Source: JAFGDI01 sp963667715
GTDB lineage: Bacteria > Planctomycetota > Phycisphaerae > Sedimentisphaerales > SM23-30
Length of the DNA: 64,000 nt
Reading direction: 5' to 3'
Assembly (NCBI GenBank): GCA_963667715.1
Contig: OY763926.1
Span: forward strand, 3,844,001-3,908,000
Shown here: positions 16,467 to 25,060 of the stretch, piece by piece
Position numbering within the stretch: the stretch's first letter is position 1
Layout: every line of letters begins with the position of its first letter
Program-made: the position numbers and the translations under genes
The notes under the pieces: model-generated
The model's database searches: none
Told to the model about the DNA's origin: nothing
Seen by the model: the letters and a program-made list of their open reading frames with translations, nothing else

Positions 16467-16610
16467 TCATCCTCCAAATACTTGCATTGTAATCAATTTG
16501 GTTCCTTCCCAAATAGTTTGCATCTTAACAAATCCATTTGAACCTGCCACCAATACATCTCTAATTTCTCGCCCACTTGCCTGTATCTTAACATTATTAG
16601 TAGAAGGAAA
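16467..16610 (-). pseudogene. 3' remnant of a toxin-like reading frame (tail 1)
   Basis: A 47-codon open stretch without a start, from an in-frame stop just beyond 16610 to TGA at 16467-16469. It reads 'SGREIRDVLVAGSNGFVKMQ' then 'TIWEGTKLITMQVFGG', the strand-loop-strand style end of many C-terminal nuclease toxin domains of Rhs/WapA/CdiA-type proteins. The stop overlaps a start of the downstream gene, as in toxin-immunity pairs. The body of the toxin gene is absent. Confidence 0.4.
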
Positions 16611-16711
16611 TTAAAGGAATTAAAGGAGGGAATCAAAGGGTTCACTCCTAATACAAAATTAGTAAATCATATATTATGCAAGTTACTATAAAATACAAAC
16701 AAACATACTGA

Positions 16712-17149
16712 CTATTTTTCAACAGGATATTTTTCTATAATATACTTTAAGTCTCTTAAAGTATTTGTCATACTTGAGTAATCAGAATCAATAGTAAAAA
16801 CCAACTTTTTATTTTTACTTTCATCAAAATCATCTGCCACAAAACCTTTATTCTTGTAATGTCCACACCCATCTCCACAAACTGATAGACTAATCCATTT
16901 TTCTATAGCTTCAAAAACAAACTCTCCCTCAGTTGATTTCAAAAGTGCATTTATCCCATTATACATTGTTTCAAACTCATAAGTACATATATTAGCATTT
17001 GTTTTTCCCGAAAATGGACCAGATGTAATTGAAATCTCAACAGTAAGCCAATTACGGTCAGATATACATTCTGCATTTGGATAAGTACTACCTAATACAA
17101 TAATTTCCAACATACGACCAAACTCACCGGTAAAAACAGTATTATCCAT
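16712..17149 (-). CDS. WapI/DUF6228-like putative immunity protein
   Basis: A 145-residue AT-rich protein. The pattern 'NWLTVEISITSGPFSGKTNA' (strand, glycine turn, strand), a helix 'YEFETMYNGINALLKS', 'WISLSVCGDGCGHYKNKGFV' and a final helix 'SMTNTLRDLKYIIEKY' resembles small immunity proteins of the WapI/DUF6228 kind. No signal peptide, so cytoplasmic. An 'aggtga' Shine-Dalgarno precedes the ATG. Immediately upstream on the same strand is another toxin-like tail (17170-17329). The immunity function is inferred from pattern and context, not proved. Confidence 0.6.
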   Translation of the reverse strand: MDNTVFTGEFGRMLEIIVLGSTYPNAECISDRNWLTVEISITSGPFSGKTNANICTYEFETMYNGINALLKSTEGEFVFEAIEKWISLSVCGDGCGHYKNKGFVADDFDESKNKKLVFTIDSDYSSMTNTLRDLKYIIEKYPVEK

Positions 17150-17169
17150 TTTATCACCTATGTCAATTA

Positions 17170-17329
17170 CTATCCTGTTTTCAAAACACTTAAAACAATA
17201 CTAGTCAAAGGTTCAAACCATACTGTAACATTTTTATATACAATTTCAAGTCTTACTGAAACTTTTGATGCAGTTCTTGTGCCATATAAAATAGCATTTT
17301 TGACAACAGAATTTTGGGAGGGAGCTAAA
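17170..17329 (-). pseudogene. 3' remnant of a toxin-like reading frame (tail 2)
   Basis: An open minus-strand stretch without its own start, running from the 47-bp repeat to a TAG at 17170-17172. It reads 'LYGTRTASKVSVRLEIVYKN' then 'VTVWFEPLTSIVLSVLKTG'. The pattern resembles the last strands of a toxin or bacteriocin-like domain. It ends 20 bases before the start of the WapI-like gene. The rest of the toxin gene is replaced by repeat sequence. Confidence 0.35.
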
Positions 17330-17376
17330 GGGTTCGCTACCGCGAACGTTGAATGATTAATTTGCACAGATTTAGG
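17330..17376. repeat. 47-bp direct repeat, right copy
   Basis: Identical and in the same orientation as 14002-14048. The two copies bracket 3.3 kb holding the IS256 element and both immunity-like genes. Confidence 0.8.
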
Positions 17377-18109
17377 AAGAAAGATAATTAAGAGTGTTTC
17401 TCGCAAAGACGCTAGGTGCTTAGCACCCGCAAAGGGGAGAAGAAGAAGAAAATGGCTAGGATGCGAGGATTTTTAGGATAAGATGAAGAGATGGTTGTTT
17501 CTCGCAGAGGCGCGAAGACGCAGAGGGAAGAAAAGTAGGGTCGAAAAAGAGAAATTGAAGAGTTAACGCAAGGGCGCAGAGACGCGAAGAGTTGGTTGGA
17601 GATGTAGGTATTTTATAGAGTTTGTGGTTTGATTGGAAAGTAAGGAAGAAGACTTAAGAACCGGCTGGAAGGCCGGAACTCTTGCGCGGGGAGTTGGTTG
17701 GCGGGTCAGGGTGTTAAGGATTATACTGGGATTAGAGGAGACGCAAAATCTTGCGTCTCTACAGGCCGGAACCTTGCGTAGAGGGTTTGGTTTGGCTCTA
17801 TTGGGTGGTAAATGAGTGGGTGGTAATATTTTGCTGGGAAAGTTGGTGGATGTTAAATATACTTAGGGGTGTAGGTAATAAATAAACGATAACTCAAACT
17901 GACCAATGGTCTGTTTGAGAGGATTTAGGATTTAGAATTTAGCAATTATTGATATTGAATGACTGCAAAAACTAACTACTAATTTCTATCACGATGTACA
18001 TTGGGACTAAATCGTCTGTTAATAGTACATTACAACATGCAAACTGAAGTTTTCGGTCAGTTTGAGTAACTAACAAACGTATATATTTAAGCTAAAATGG
18101 AGGATCAGG
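17377..18109. other. Repeat-rich intergenic region
   Basis: No gene is supported. It contains 'cgcagaggcgcgaagacgca' type sequence (17400-17530), the right copy of the 170-bp repeat (17563-17736), a hairpin gagacgcaa...ttgcgtctc (17738-17762), an 'aactcaaactgacc...gtttgagag' hairpin (17891-17920), 'aggatttag' units and a decayed 'cccgat' hairpin near 17988. A 60-codon frame at 17633-17815 is repeat sequence. Confidence 0.6.
17563..17736. repeat. About 170-bp direct repeat, right copy
   Basis: Same orientation and internal spacing as 14067-14240; the first 37 bases and most of the last 90 are identical. It is followed directly by the gagacgcaa...ttgcgtctc hairpin, which is missing from the left copy. 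Confidence 0.8.
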
Positions 18110-18988
18110 ATGAAGGTGCTGGTAAGTGTTTTGATTGGGATGTTTATGTTCTGCGGGATAGTACAGGGTCAGGACGAGGTTAAAAGTATAAAAATTGCCA
18201 GTTATAATATCCGCTATGGTTCGATGGGTACCTCGCCAACTGCGTGGCCGAAGCGCAGGTCGGCGTTGACCAAGCAGATAGAAGCTATCAATCCTGACAT
18301 AATCTGTATGCAGGAAGTATTATATTTTCAATATGAAGATATAGCCGCTCACAATCCAGATTGTGCTTTCATCGGCTGCGGAAGAGATGATGGCAAGATG
18401 GCGGGTGAGTTTAGCCCGATCCTGTATAATACGAAGCGGTTTGCCGCCTGTGAAAGCGGCGTGTTCTGGCTGAGCGAGACACCTGATGTGCCGGGATCTA
18501 TCGACTGGGATAGTGCCTGTACAAGGATATGTACCTGGGCGAGATTTATTGACCGGGTAAATGAGAAAGGGTTTTATGTATTCAATACCCACCTGGACCA
18601 TGTATCGCAGGCGGCTCAGGATAATGGCGTGGCGTTGATAATGAAGAATATTGCAGAACGGACATTTAAGGATGATCCATATATCCTGACCGGCGATTTT
18701 AATGCGGTGGAAAACTCGGAACTGATAACCAAGATCTGTAATAGCGGGAACTCTGGCAGCGGTCTGAAGTTTGGCTATCCATATCGCAAGATTAACCCGG
18801 ACGTAAAAGATGTGGCCAGCTTTAACGGGTTCAGAGATAACTATCGCAATAATATAATTGACTATATCTTTACAGCAACAGAGTTTACGACAGTTGATGC
18901 GGGGATAGAGAACCATAAAGTTGATGGTGTATTTCCGTCTGATCATTTTCCGATCTGGGCTGTGGTCGAGTTTGAATCTGGTGAATAA
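18110..18988 (+). CDS. Secreted endonuclease/exonuclease/phosphatase-family hydrolase
   Basis: A 292-residue protein with a signal peptide (residues 1-20, 'LIGMFMFCGIVQG'). The EEP fold motifs are all present: 'IASYNIRYG', 'IICMQEVL' (metal-binding Glu), 'FNTHLDH', 'LTGDFNA', 'IIDYIFT' and the final 'PSDHFPIWA' His. Phosphodiesterase or phosphatase activity on an extracytoplasmic substrate is expected; the substrate is unknown. An 'ggagg' site lies near the ATG, and a strong terminator follows at 19047-19075. Confidence 0.9.
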   Translation: MKVLVSVLIGMFMFCGIVQGQDEVKSIKIASYNIRYGSMGTSPTAWPKRRSALTKQIEAINPDIICMQEVLYFQYEDIAAHNPDCAFIGCGRDDGKMAGEFSPILYNTKRFAACESGVFWLSETPDVPGSIDWDSACTRICTWARFIDRVNEKGFYVFNTHLDHVSQAAQDNGVALIMKNIAERTFKDDPYILTGDFNAVENSELITKICNSGNSGSGLKFGYPYRKINPDVKDVASFNGFRDNYRNNIIDYIFTATEFTTVDAGIENHKVDGVFPSDHFPIWAVVEFESGE

Positions 18989-19046
18989 GTTTTTTGTTCA
19001 TAGATTCATTAAGTGGCAAGAGGCTTACTATTTTGATAACATATTA

Positions 19047-19075
19047 CCTTCCCCGGTTTCGGGGGAGGTTTTTTT
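19047..19075 (+). terminator. Intrinsic terminator
   Basis: ccttccccg / cgggggagg stem with a 4-base loop, followed by seven T. It ends the EEP hydrolase transcript and lies upstream of the next gene's start, which argues against the longer open frame that begins inside the hydrolase gene. Confidence 0.85.
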
Positions 19076-19121
19076 GTACACAGGGTTAAAAAGTCAGTTA
19101 ATGGCTGTTTTGAAAGGGTTT

Positions 19122-19892
19122 ATGATGATAGTTAGATGGTTGTTTTTTTTGGTTTTGGCGGTTGTTTTTTGTGGGTGTGCTGGTGTGGTAGATGATAAGG
19201 TTGATCAGATCGGGCAGTTGGAGAAGAGATATGGGGTCGAGATGTGCTATGAAGGATTTGGGGAGGCGAGCTGGGATAGTCTTAAATGTGATGAGCTGGG
19301 CGAAGATGATATGGAACGGCTAGGCGGGTATCTGGAGCTGTTTAGCCGTGAGTTTGGAAAGTATCCGCCGGAGTTTGTTGATAAGACGGGGTTGAAAAGA
19401 GTGTATCTGTGTAAAAATCTGAAGATAGGCGAGCAATATAGAGCGGCGGCACCAGACTATATAAGCGAGACACTATATTATGATGTGTATAAAGGGTGGA
19501 AAACTCCGGGATATCATACCGATGTGATCCATCATGAATATTATCATATGATCGAAGAGCAGCTTAATGGTGATGTATACTATAAAGACCCGAAATGGGC
19601 GGCGATCAATCCGGCGGAGTTCGTCTATGGGCAAGGTGGTCATACGGTGCAGGGAGTGAAGGATGTTGGAGCGTATGTTCATCCGCAGGAAGGGTTTATA
19701 GCAGGGTATGCGATGAGCGGGCTGGAAGAGGATAAGGCGTCGATATTTGCTTGTCTGATGACAGAGGCTAATAGAGCGAAGATAATGGAATGGAGCCAGA
19801 GCGATAAGCGGCTAGCGGCTAAGATAGAGTATATGAAGGGGTTTCTGGTTGAGACTTGTGGTGATATGGAGAGGGTATGGGTGGAGGATTAG
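19122..19892 (+). CDS. Lipoprotein, putative zinc metallopeptidase (HExxH)
   Basis: A 256-residue protein. From 'MMIVRWLFFLVLAVVFCGCAG' it has a lipoprotein signal with the lipidated Cys in 'CGCAG'. The zinc motif HEYYH sits in 'DVIHHEYYHMIEEQL' (about residues 145-150). This fits the putative zinc-binding metallopeptidase lipoproteins common in Bacteroidota and Planctomycetota (Peptidase_Mx1-like). The start at 19122 has 'aaaggg' 5 bases upstream; 19101 is an alternative. It is expected to act at the periplasmic or outer surface; substrate unknown. Confidence 0.75.
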   Translation: MMIVRWLFFLVLAVVFCGCAGVVDDKVDQIGQLEKRYGVEMCYEGFGEASWDSLKCDELGEDDMERLGGYLELFSREFGKYPPEFVDKTGLKRVYLCKNLKIGEQYRAAAPDYISETLYYDVYKGWKTPGYHTDVIHHEYYHMIEEQLNGDVYYKDPKWAAINPAEFVYGQGGHTVQGVKDVGAYVHPQEGFIAGYAMSGLEEDKASIFACLMTEANRAKIMEWSQSDKRLAAKIEYMKGFLVETCGDMERVWVED

Positions 19893-19937
19893 TGGCGTTG
19901 GTAATGTATGTTTCGATGAAGAGTTGGAGATAAATTG

Positions 19938-20010
19938 TTTAGTAACAAGTAATAAGTAACAAGAAACAAGCTCAGGTTTCGCCCTTCGGGCGAGGCTGAA
20001 TAATTTTTAA
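19938..20010. repeat. 'agtaacaag' plus variable-hairpin repeat (copy 3)
   Basis: 'agtaacaagtaataagtaac' units, 'aagctcagg', hairpin cgcccttcgggcg, then 'gctgaataattt'. The core is unrelated to the cores at 5226 or 24271 although the flank is the same. Confidence 0.7.
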
Positions 20011-20045
20011 TAAGATAGCTGCTTTGAGTGTGAGGTTGTGCGGGA

Positions 20046-20074
20046 TTGACAAAAAGGTGGTATTGCGTTATGCT
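20046..20074 (+). promoter_or_regulatory. Sigma-70-type promoter for gltX
   Basis: ttgaca (20046-20051), 17-base spacer, tatgct (20069-20074). The start codon of gltX lies about 60 bases after the expected transcription start. Confidence 0.7.
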
Positions 20075-20137
20075 TATATACTTATATTAATATAGTACTA
20101 AGAAAATATAAGATATTTAATTATACGGAGTTACATA

Positions 20138-21757
20138 ATGGTAGTATCACGCTTTGCCCCGAGTCCAACAGGTTATTTGCATATTGGCGGTGCCCGGACG
20201 GCCCTGTTTTGTATGTTGATGGCGAAACGCAATAACGGCAAGTTCCTGTTGAGGATAGAAGATACTGACCAGAAGCGTAACACCCCTACCGCTACGAACC
20301 AGGTAATGGCAGATATGAAATGGCTTGGAATCGAATGGGATGAAGGGCCAGATTGCGGCGGACCGAACGGGCCATACAAGCAGTCAGAGAGACTGGATAT
20401 CTATAATAAGTATATAAAGCAGTTATTGGATGAGGGTAAGGCATATTACTGTTTTGATACGCCGGAAGAGCTGCAGAAGATGCGAGATGAGGCTCAGGCT
20501 GCTAAGAAGGCATTTATCTATAAGCGTCCTGAAGTACTGCCGAGCGAAGTAGAAGCAGAGCAGGCAGCGGCGGCAGGTAAGCCGGTAGTTGTCCGTATGG
20601 CGATGCCAGATAGTGATATCGTGGTGAGCGATCTGGTGCGAGGCGAGGTAACATTCCAGGCTGGTTCTTTTAGCGACTTTGTAATCCGTAAATCTGACGG
20701 GTTCCCAACCTATCATCTGGCCTGTGTGGTTGACGATGAACTGATGGGAATAACACATATCTTCCGTGGTCAGGAACATTTGATGAATACGCCAAGTCAT
20801 CAGGTATTGCAGGATGCGTTAGGTTTCAGAAGACCGACCTATGCTCATATGTCGATAACAGTGAGCGAAGGCGGCGGTAAGCTAAGCAAACGCGAGAGAA
20901 GTAAGGCACTGGCCAAGGCGATCGGAGCAGATAGCAGTATCGACCATAAGGCACTGGCCAAGGTAGGCGAGCTAACCGACGTTGAGCTGGCAGATTATCT
21001 GGCGGGCGAGTCGACACCAGATGCACCGCAGATCACCAAGATGGCAGAGTTTATCGGCCTGCATCTGCCGGAGATCAATGTAGTAGACTTCAAGGCGGCA
21101 GGCTATCTGCCGGAGGCGTTAGTAAACTTTATCGCCCTGCTGGGCTGGTCGTCGCCAACCGGTCAGGAGATAATGACCTTCGATGATCTGGTGAATAATT
21201 TTGATGAGAGCCGGTTTAATAAGACGAACAGTCTGTTCGATCGTAAGAAGCTGATCGCATTTAATACCGAGCATATGAAGCTGGTTAGCCCTGAGAAGCT
21301 GTTGGAACACTTTAAGGCATATCTGGCGGCTAAAGAATCTCCGATGGGTGAACTGGACGATGCGACACTGGCAGAACTGCTGAGAATAAGTGAAGGTGCC
21401 AGAACACTGGAAGATGTTGAGAATAAATGTAACTTTATTATGCTGAAGGCTGATACGATCGTATTTGATGAGAAGGCATATAAGAAAGTTATGGCTAAAG
21501 ACGGAGTCGCGGAAATACTGGAAGAAGTAAGAGATCGCTTTAACGCTATTGACGATTGGCAAGGGCCGGCGCTGCATAAAGTGATCGAGGATATGTGCGT
21601 GGAGAAAGAGATCGGGATGGGTAAAGTAGCTCAGCCGATACGAGTAGCGATAACCGGTACAATGGTGAGCCCTGCGATCGATGCTTCGCTGGTGATGCTG
21701 GGTAAGGAAGAGACCATAAGCAGAATCGAAAATGCGATAGCGGAGATTAGAAGTTAG
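20138..21757 (+). CDS. gltX: Glutamate--tRNA ligase
   Basis: Class I aminoacyl-tRNA synthetase charging tRNA-Glu. The HIGH-type signature 'APSPTGYLHIGGARTALF' is at residues 6-23. The KMSKS-type loop is 'GGGKLSKRERSKAL' at about residues 246-260. At 539 residues it is longer than most bacterial GltX (about 470-500); the extra length is an inserted helical segment after the KLSKR loop (about residues 265-315). A good promoter precedes it. No gatCAB genes are in the window, so whether it is discriminating cannot be judged from context. Confidence 0.97.
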   Translation: MVVSRFAPSPTGYLHIGGARTALFCMLMAKRNNGKFLLRIEDTDQKRNTPTATNQVMADMKWLGIEWDEGPDCGGPNGPYKQSERLDIYNKYIKQLLDEGKAYYCFDTPEELQKMRDEAQAAKKAFIYKRPEVLPSEVEAEQAAAAGKPVVVRMAMPDSDIVVSDLVRGEVTFQAGSFSDFVIRKSDGFPTYHLACVVDDELMGITHIFRGQEHLMNTPSHQVLQDALGFRRPTYAHMSITVSEGGGKLSKRERSKALAKAIGADSSIDHKALAKVGELTDVELADYLAGESTPDAPQITKMAEFIGLHLPEINVVDFKAAGYLPEALVNFIALLGWSSPTGQEIMTFDDLVNNFDESRFNKTNSLFDRKKLIAFNTEHMKLVSPEKLLEHFKAYLAAKESPMGELDDATLAELLRISEGARTLEDVENKCNFIMLKADTIVFDEKAYKKVMAKDGVAEILEEVRDRFNAIDDWQGPALHKVIEDMCVEKEIGMGKVAQPIRVAITGTMVSPAIDASLVMLGKEETISRIENAIAEIRS

Positions 21758-21969
21758 GAATTAGAAGTTAGGAATTAGAACCGTTCACAATGTTTTCATA
21801 GTTACCAATGCTAGCTTTAAGCTAAATTGTTAAGTAACAAGTAATAAGAAACAAGCTCAGGGTTCTCGCTCCGCTCGAAACTAGTTGATGTTATTCAGGC
21901 TTTGCCTGTTTGGGCTTGTATCGAGTTAAAAGCTACTTGCTAGTATAAAAATAAAGTTAGGAAATTAGT
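21758..21969. repeat. Cluster of intergenic repeats after gltX
   Basis: In order: 'aggaattagaagtt' units, an 'aaccgttcacaatg' element (also at 22987 and 32618), and copy 4 of the 'agtaacaag' hairpin repeat (21828-21893, core ctcgctccgctcg). A small hairpin caggctttgcctg follows near 21896. No gene. Confidence 0.6.
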
Positions 21970-22968
21970 ATGAGTTATATTGCCAGAGAAGATAGATATT
22001 CGGAAATGCCTTATAATTATTGCGGGGATAGCGGATTGCAGCTTTCTGCGGTTTCGCTGGGACTCTGGCATAGTTTCGGTACTAATGATGACCATAATAA
22101 TAGTCGTGATCTGATAACAACGGCTTTTGACCTGGGGATAAACCACTTTGACCTGGCGAATAATTATGGGCCGGAAGCAGGCTCGGCGGAAGAGACTTTC
22201 GGTAAGATTTTGAAAGAAGATATGGGCAGCTATCGAGATGAGCTGTGTATCGCGACCAAGGCAGGTCATTATATGTGGCCGGGGCCCTACGGTGACGGCG
22301 GCAGTAAGAAATATCTGATCAGTAGCCTGGACCAGAGCCTGAAACGGATGGGGCTGGATTATGTTGATATATTCTATCATCATCGGCCGGACCCGAATAC
22401 TCCTATGGAAGAGACAGCGGAGGCACTGGGTCAGATAGTACAAAGCGGTAAGGCTTTGTATGTTGGTATCTCGAAATATTTCAGCGATGATGCCAGAGCG
22501 ATGTATCATATGCTGGCTGATATGGGGATACACTGTATGGTGGAACAGGTGAGGCACTCAATGCTGGTGCATCCGTTCAAAGATGATGGTCTGTTCAATA
22601 CGCTGAAAGATCTGGGTATGGGCTCGATAGTATTTTCGCCACTGGCGGGCGGGCTGCTCACAGATAGATATATAAATGGGATACCAGAAGGTTCACGAGC
22701 AACAAAAAGTGAGTTTTTGAACCGAAACGATATAACCGAAGAGCTGATCAATAAGGTTGTCAGATTGAGTATGATAGCCCAGGAACGCGGTCAGAGCATG
22801 GCACAGATGGCGATGGCGTGGGCGGCTAGTGAGCCGTCGGTAGCGTCAGTGTTGATCGGAGCGAGTAAGCCGTCGCAGATAGCGGATAATGTAAAGGGAT
22901 TGGATAATGCTGACTTTTCTGAACATGAGCTGGCTGAGATTAATGCTATTTTGGAAGAAGTAGGATGA
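21970..22968 (+). CDS. Aldo/keto reductase (YghZ/Kv-beta type)
   Basis: A 332-residue NADPH-dependent oxidoreductase. It has the family opening 'YNYCGDSGLQLSAVSLGLWH', the catalytic-region 'FDLANNYGP' (Asp, Tyr), 'IATKAG' (Lys) and 'DIFYHHRPD' (His), and the nucleotide-binding C-terminus 'VASVLIGASKPSQIADNVKG'. The overall pattern is closest to the L-glyceraldehyde 3-phosphate reductase/YghZ group (AKR14). Cytoplasmic. Stand-alone gene between repeat clusters; its in vivo substrate is uncertain. Confidence 0.92.
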   Translation: MSYIAREDRYSEMPYNYCGDSGLQLSAVSLGLWHSFGTNDDHNNSRDLITTAFDLGINHFDLANNYGPEAGSAEETFGKILKEDMGSYRDELCIATKAGHYMWPGPYGDGGSKKYLISSLDQSLKRMGLDYVDIFYHHRPDPNTPMEETAEALGQIVQSGKALYVGISKYFSDDARAMYHMLADMGIHCMVEQVRHSMLVHPFKDDGLFNTLKDLGMGSIVFSPLAGGLLTDRYINGIPEGSRATKSEFLNRNDITEELINKVVRLSMIAQERGQSMAQMAMAWAASEPSVASVLIGASKPSQIADNVKGLDNADFSEHELAEINAILEEVG

Positions 22969-23297
22969 GTAATCTACAGATTAGCAGTAATCGTTCACAG
23001 TGTATGCACAGACACCAAAGTTAATAGCAACTTAAATTGTTTAGTAACAAGAAATAAGAAATAAGCTCAGGATTCTCGCTACCGCTCGAAATTGTTTGAT
23101 TTTTATTACAGGCTACGCCTGTATTTCAATAGTTCGTAAATTGAACGGTAGTACTTATTTATGGAACTTTAGGCTAAATGCAACATGTCACACAATATGT
23201 AATTGCGTGAACGATTACCATTAGCATAATTGGGTTCACTACCGCAAACTAATAATTTATTAAATTGCACAGATTTAAGAAGAATGAAAAAAAGGTA
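22969..23297. other. Intergenic repeats before the methyltransferase
   Basis: It holds a 'cgttcacagtgt' element (22989), copy 5 of the 'agtaacaag' hairpin repeat (23037-23105, core ctcgctaccgctcg), a 'caggctacgcctg' hairpin, an 'atgtaattgcgtgaacg' element (23197), and a diverged copy of the 47-bp repeat (23229-23280) that gives the methyltransferase frame a spurious TTG extension. Confidence 0.6.
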
Positions 23298-24224
23298 ATG
23301 ATAAAGAGGCCGCTGCCAAATCTTGATAAGTCGCCTGAGGTTCGAGAGTCGCTGCTGAAAGAGTGTCGGCTGAAACCTGGCGAGATATGGACAGACCCGG
23401 TAAAGGGTCATGTTGTGGGGTGCATTGATGCAACAGATAAAGGTCAGGCGGAGAGGCTTCTTCAGGGTAATAAGATCGATATCGCAATTCACGATCCGCC
23501 GTATAATCTGATAGTATTTGAAGAGCGAAGTACGGCTGAATTTATTGAGTGGTGCCGGAAGTGGATGGCGAATACGGTTGATAATCTTTCCGATGATGCG
23601 GCGGTGTATATATGGCTGGGAGCTGATCAGAATAAAGGGTTTGAGCCGCTGCCGGAATTTATGATAATGATGCGGGAGTTTGACGAGCTGGCGAGCAGGT
23701 CGTTTATAACGATGCGTAATCAGCGGGGATATGGCACCGGAAATAACTGGATGGCGATAAGGCAGGAGTGTCTGTACTATACCAAAGGTAAGCCGGAATT
23801 TAAGGTGCAATATACCGATATACCCAAGGTGCTAAAGGGCTACTATAAAGAAGTTGGCGGCGAGCTGACCGAAAATAGCCAGCGGAGTAAGTCTGATACG
23901 ATACGCTCGGGTAATGTCTGGATAGATGTGCAGCAGGTGTTTTACCGGATGGAAGAGAATGTGTCGGGCTGTTATGCACAGAAGCCGCTGAAAGCGATCG
24001 AGCGAAGTATATTGGCAAGCAGTAAGGAAGGCGATGTGGCGGTTGACTTTTTTGCCCATGCGGGGACAACGCTGATAGCGGCGGAGCTACATAACAGGCG
24101 GTGTATAACCTGTGATATTGACCCGGTATTTTGTGAGATGGCGATAAGGCGACTGGAGAATTTGAGGGAGACAGGCAAGACCGGCTGGCAGAATGATAAT
24201 GCGTTTGGGTGGGAAGAGAGTTAG
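23298..24224 (+). CDS. DNA adenine/cytosine-N4 methyltransferase (orphan, beta-class order)
   Basis: A 308-residue SAM-dependent DNA methyltransferase. The catalytic motif IV 'HDPPYN' lies at residues 65-70. The SAM-binding motif I 'VDFFAHAGTTL' comes near the C-terminus, preceded by the target/motif X 'QKPLKAIERSILASS'. This IV-then-I order marks the beta class (N6-adenine or N4-cytosine). The ATG at 23298 has 'aaaggt' just upstream; the longer frame enters a repeat. No restriction gene is adjacent, so it is probably an orphan regulatory or anti-restriction enzyme. Target sequence unknown. Confidence 0.88.
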   Translation: MIKRPLPNLDKSPEVRESLLKECRLKPGEIWTDPVKGHVVGCIDATDKGQAERLLQGNKIDIAIHDPPYNLIVFEERSTAEFIEWCRKWMANTVDNLSDDAAVYIWLGADQNKGFEPLPEFMIMMREFDELASRSFITMRNQRGYGTGNNWMAIRQECLYYTKGKPEFKVQYTDIPKVLKGYYKEVGGELTENSQRSKSDTIRSGNVWIDVQQVFYRMEENVSGCYAQKPLKAIERSILASSKEGDVAVDFFAHAGTTLIAAELHNRRCITCDIDPVFCEMAIRRLENLRETGKTGWQNDNAFGWEES

Positions 24225-24455
24225 AGATTGAAATTGGGTATCTGGTTGGCAAAGTAAGCCATGGTTTAAATTGTTGAGTAATAAGTAACAAGAAAAAAGT
24301 AATAAGCTCTGGTGTCCGCCAAGGCGGAAACTATTCTAAAGCGAAGCGAACTGTCAAGACGGGGGCAGTTAGCAGTTGGTCGATTACCTATCAATATTTT
24401 GGAAGTGCGGAAGAATTAATATCTATCAAACTGTCCGAGGTCAGTTTGAGTAATA
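24225..24455. repeat. Intergenic repeats after the methyltransferase
   Basis: Copy 6 of the 'agtaacaag' hairpin repeat (24271-24335; core tccgccaaggcgga) and an 'actgtccgaggtcagtttgag' hairpin near 24430. No gene. Confidence 0.6.
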
Positions 24456-24497
24456 TATAAAAAGTCGCCCGGTATAGTAGATCGATACCAGACGACT
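24456..24497 (-). terminator. Terminator of the sigma-factor operon
   Basis: On the minus strand: agtcgtctggtat / ataccgggcgact, a 13-bp stem with two G-U pairs, a 9-base loop, then ttttta. It lies 110 bases after the last gene of the operon. Confidence 0.8.
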
Positions 24498-24607
24498 CAC
24501 ATATGGTGGATACGAAGATCCGTGATTGAATTATTCTATTATGACGGCGATGGCCAAGTGTCCTGAGGTTATTCAGAAAACAGATGCGAAACAATAATCA
24601 GTACGAG

Positions 24608-25060
24608 CTATATGTACTGGTCTATCATATTTCCCACCGAAGATGAGATCGCCATTTTTAGCTGGTCGACGTAGGCCTGGACATCGTCTTCAGAGGCTTC
24701 GCCGGTTTGCAGCTGGCTGATAAGCTCTATAAGCGATTGGCCTTCAACGGTCGCGGCCGAGGTTATATCGGTAACGGCTGAACTATCTGAAGGCGGAGCC
24801 GGCGGCTGGCCCTCTGGGGGTGCCATCTGGCTGAAATCCAAACCGGCAGCGGTCATAATTTCCATAGACTCTCTGCTGCGAGGTATACCAGCCTCATCCA
24901 TCTGGCTGTGGATCTCGTCTAACTCGTCCTGAGTGATATTTTCCATATCATACTCGGCGAGGATCTCTTCTAACGTACTTTGCTGTTCCTCTGTAAGAGG
25001 GTCAGAAGGCGGCTGCATTGGTTGCATACCACCCATAGATGAAATACCCTGGATCTGCAT
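24608..25060 (-). CDS. Hypothetical protein with Met/Pro-rich N-terminus
   Basis: I do not recognise the family. A 150-residue acidic protein from the ATG at 25058-25060 ('aaaggaat' Shine-Dalgarno 7 bases upstream; a 7-codon longer frame exists). The N-terminus 'MQIQGISSMGGMQPMQPP' is methionine-rich. A helical segment 'LTEEQQSTLEEILAEYD' follows, then a Pro-rich linker and a C-terminal helix pair. No signal peptide or membrane helix is seen. The 'LTEEQ' element resembles the repeated motif of Spy/CpxP-like proteins, one of which is encoded next door, so a link to the same envelope or metal response is possible but not shown. Confidence 0.7.
   Translation of the reverse strand: MQIQGISSMGGMQPMQPPSDPLTEEQQSTLEEILAEYDMENITQDELDEIHSQMDEAGIPRSRESMEIMTAAGLDFSQMAPPEGQPPAPPSDSSAVTDITSAATVEGQSLIELISQLQTGEASEDDVQAYVDQLKMAISSSVGNMIDQYI

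Noticed and set aside
17633..17815. 60-codon open frame
   Set aside because: Entirely within the 170-bp repeat and its neighbouring hairpin.
18921..19121. 67-codon extension of the metallopeptidase frame
   Set aside because: It overlaps the end of the preceding gene and its terminator, and would bury the lipoprotein signal peptide.
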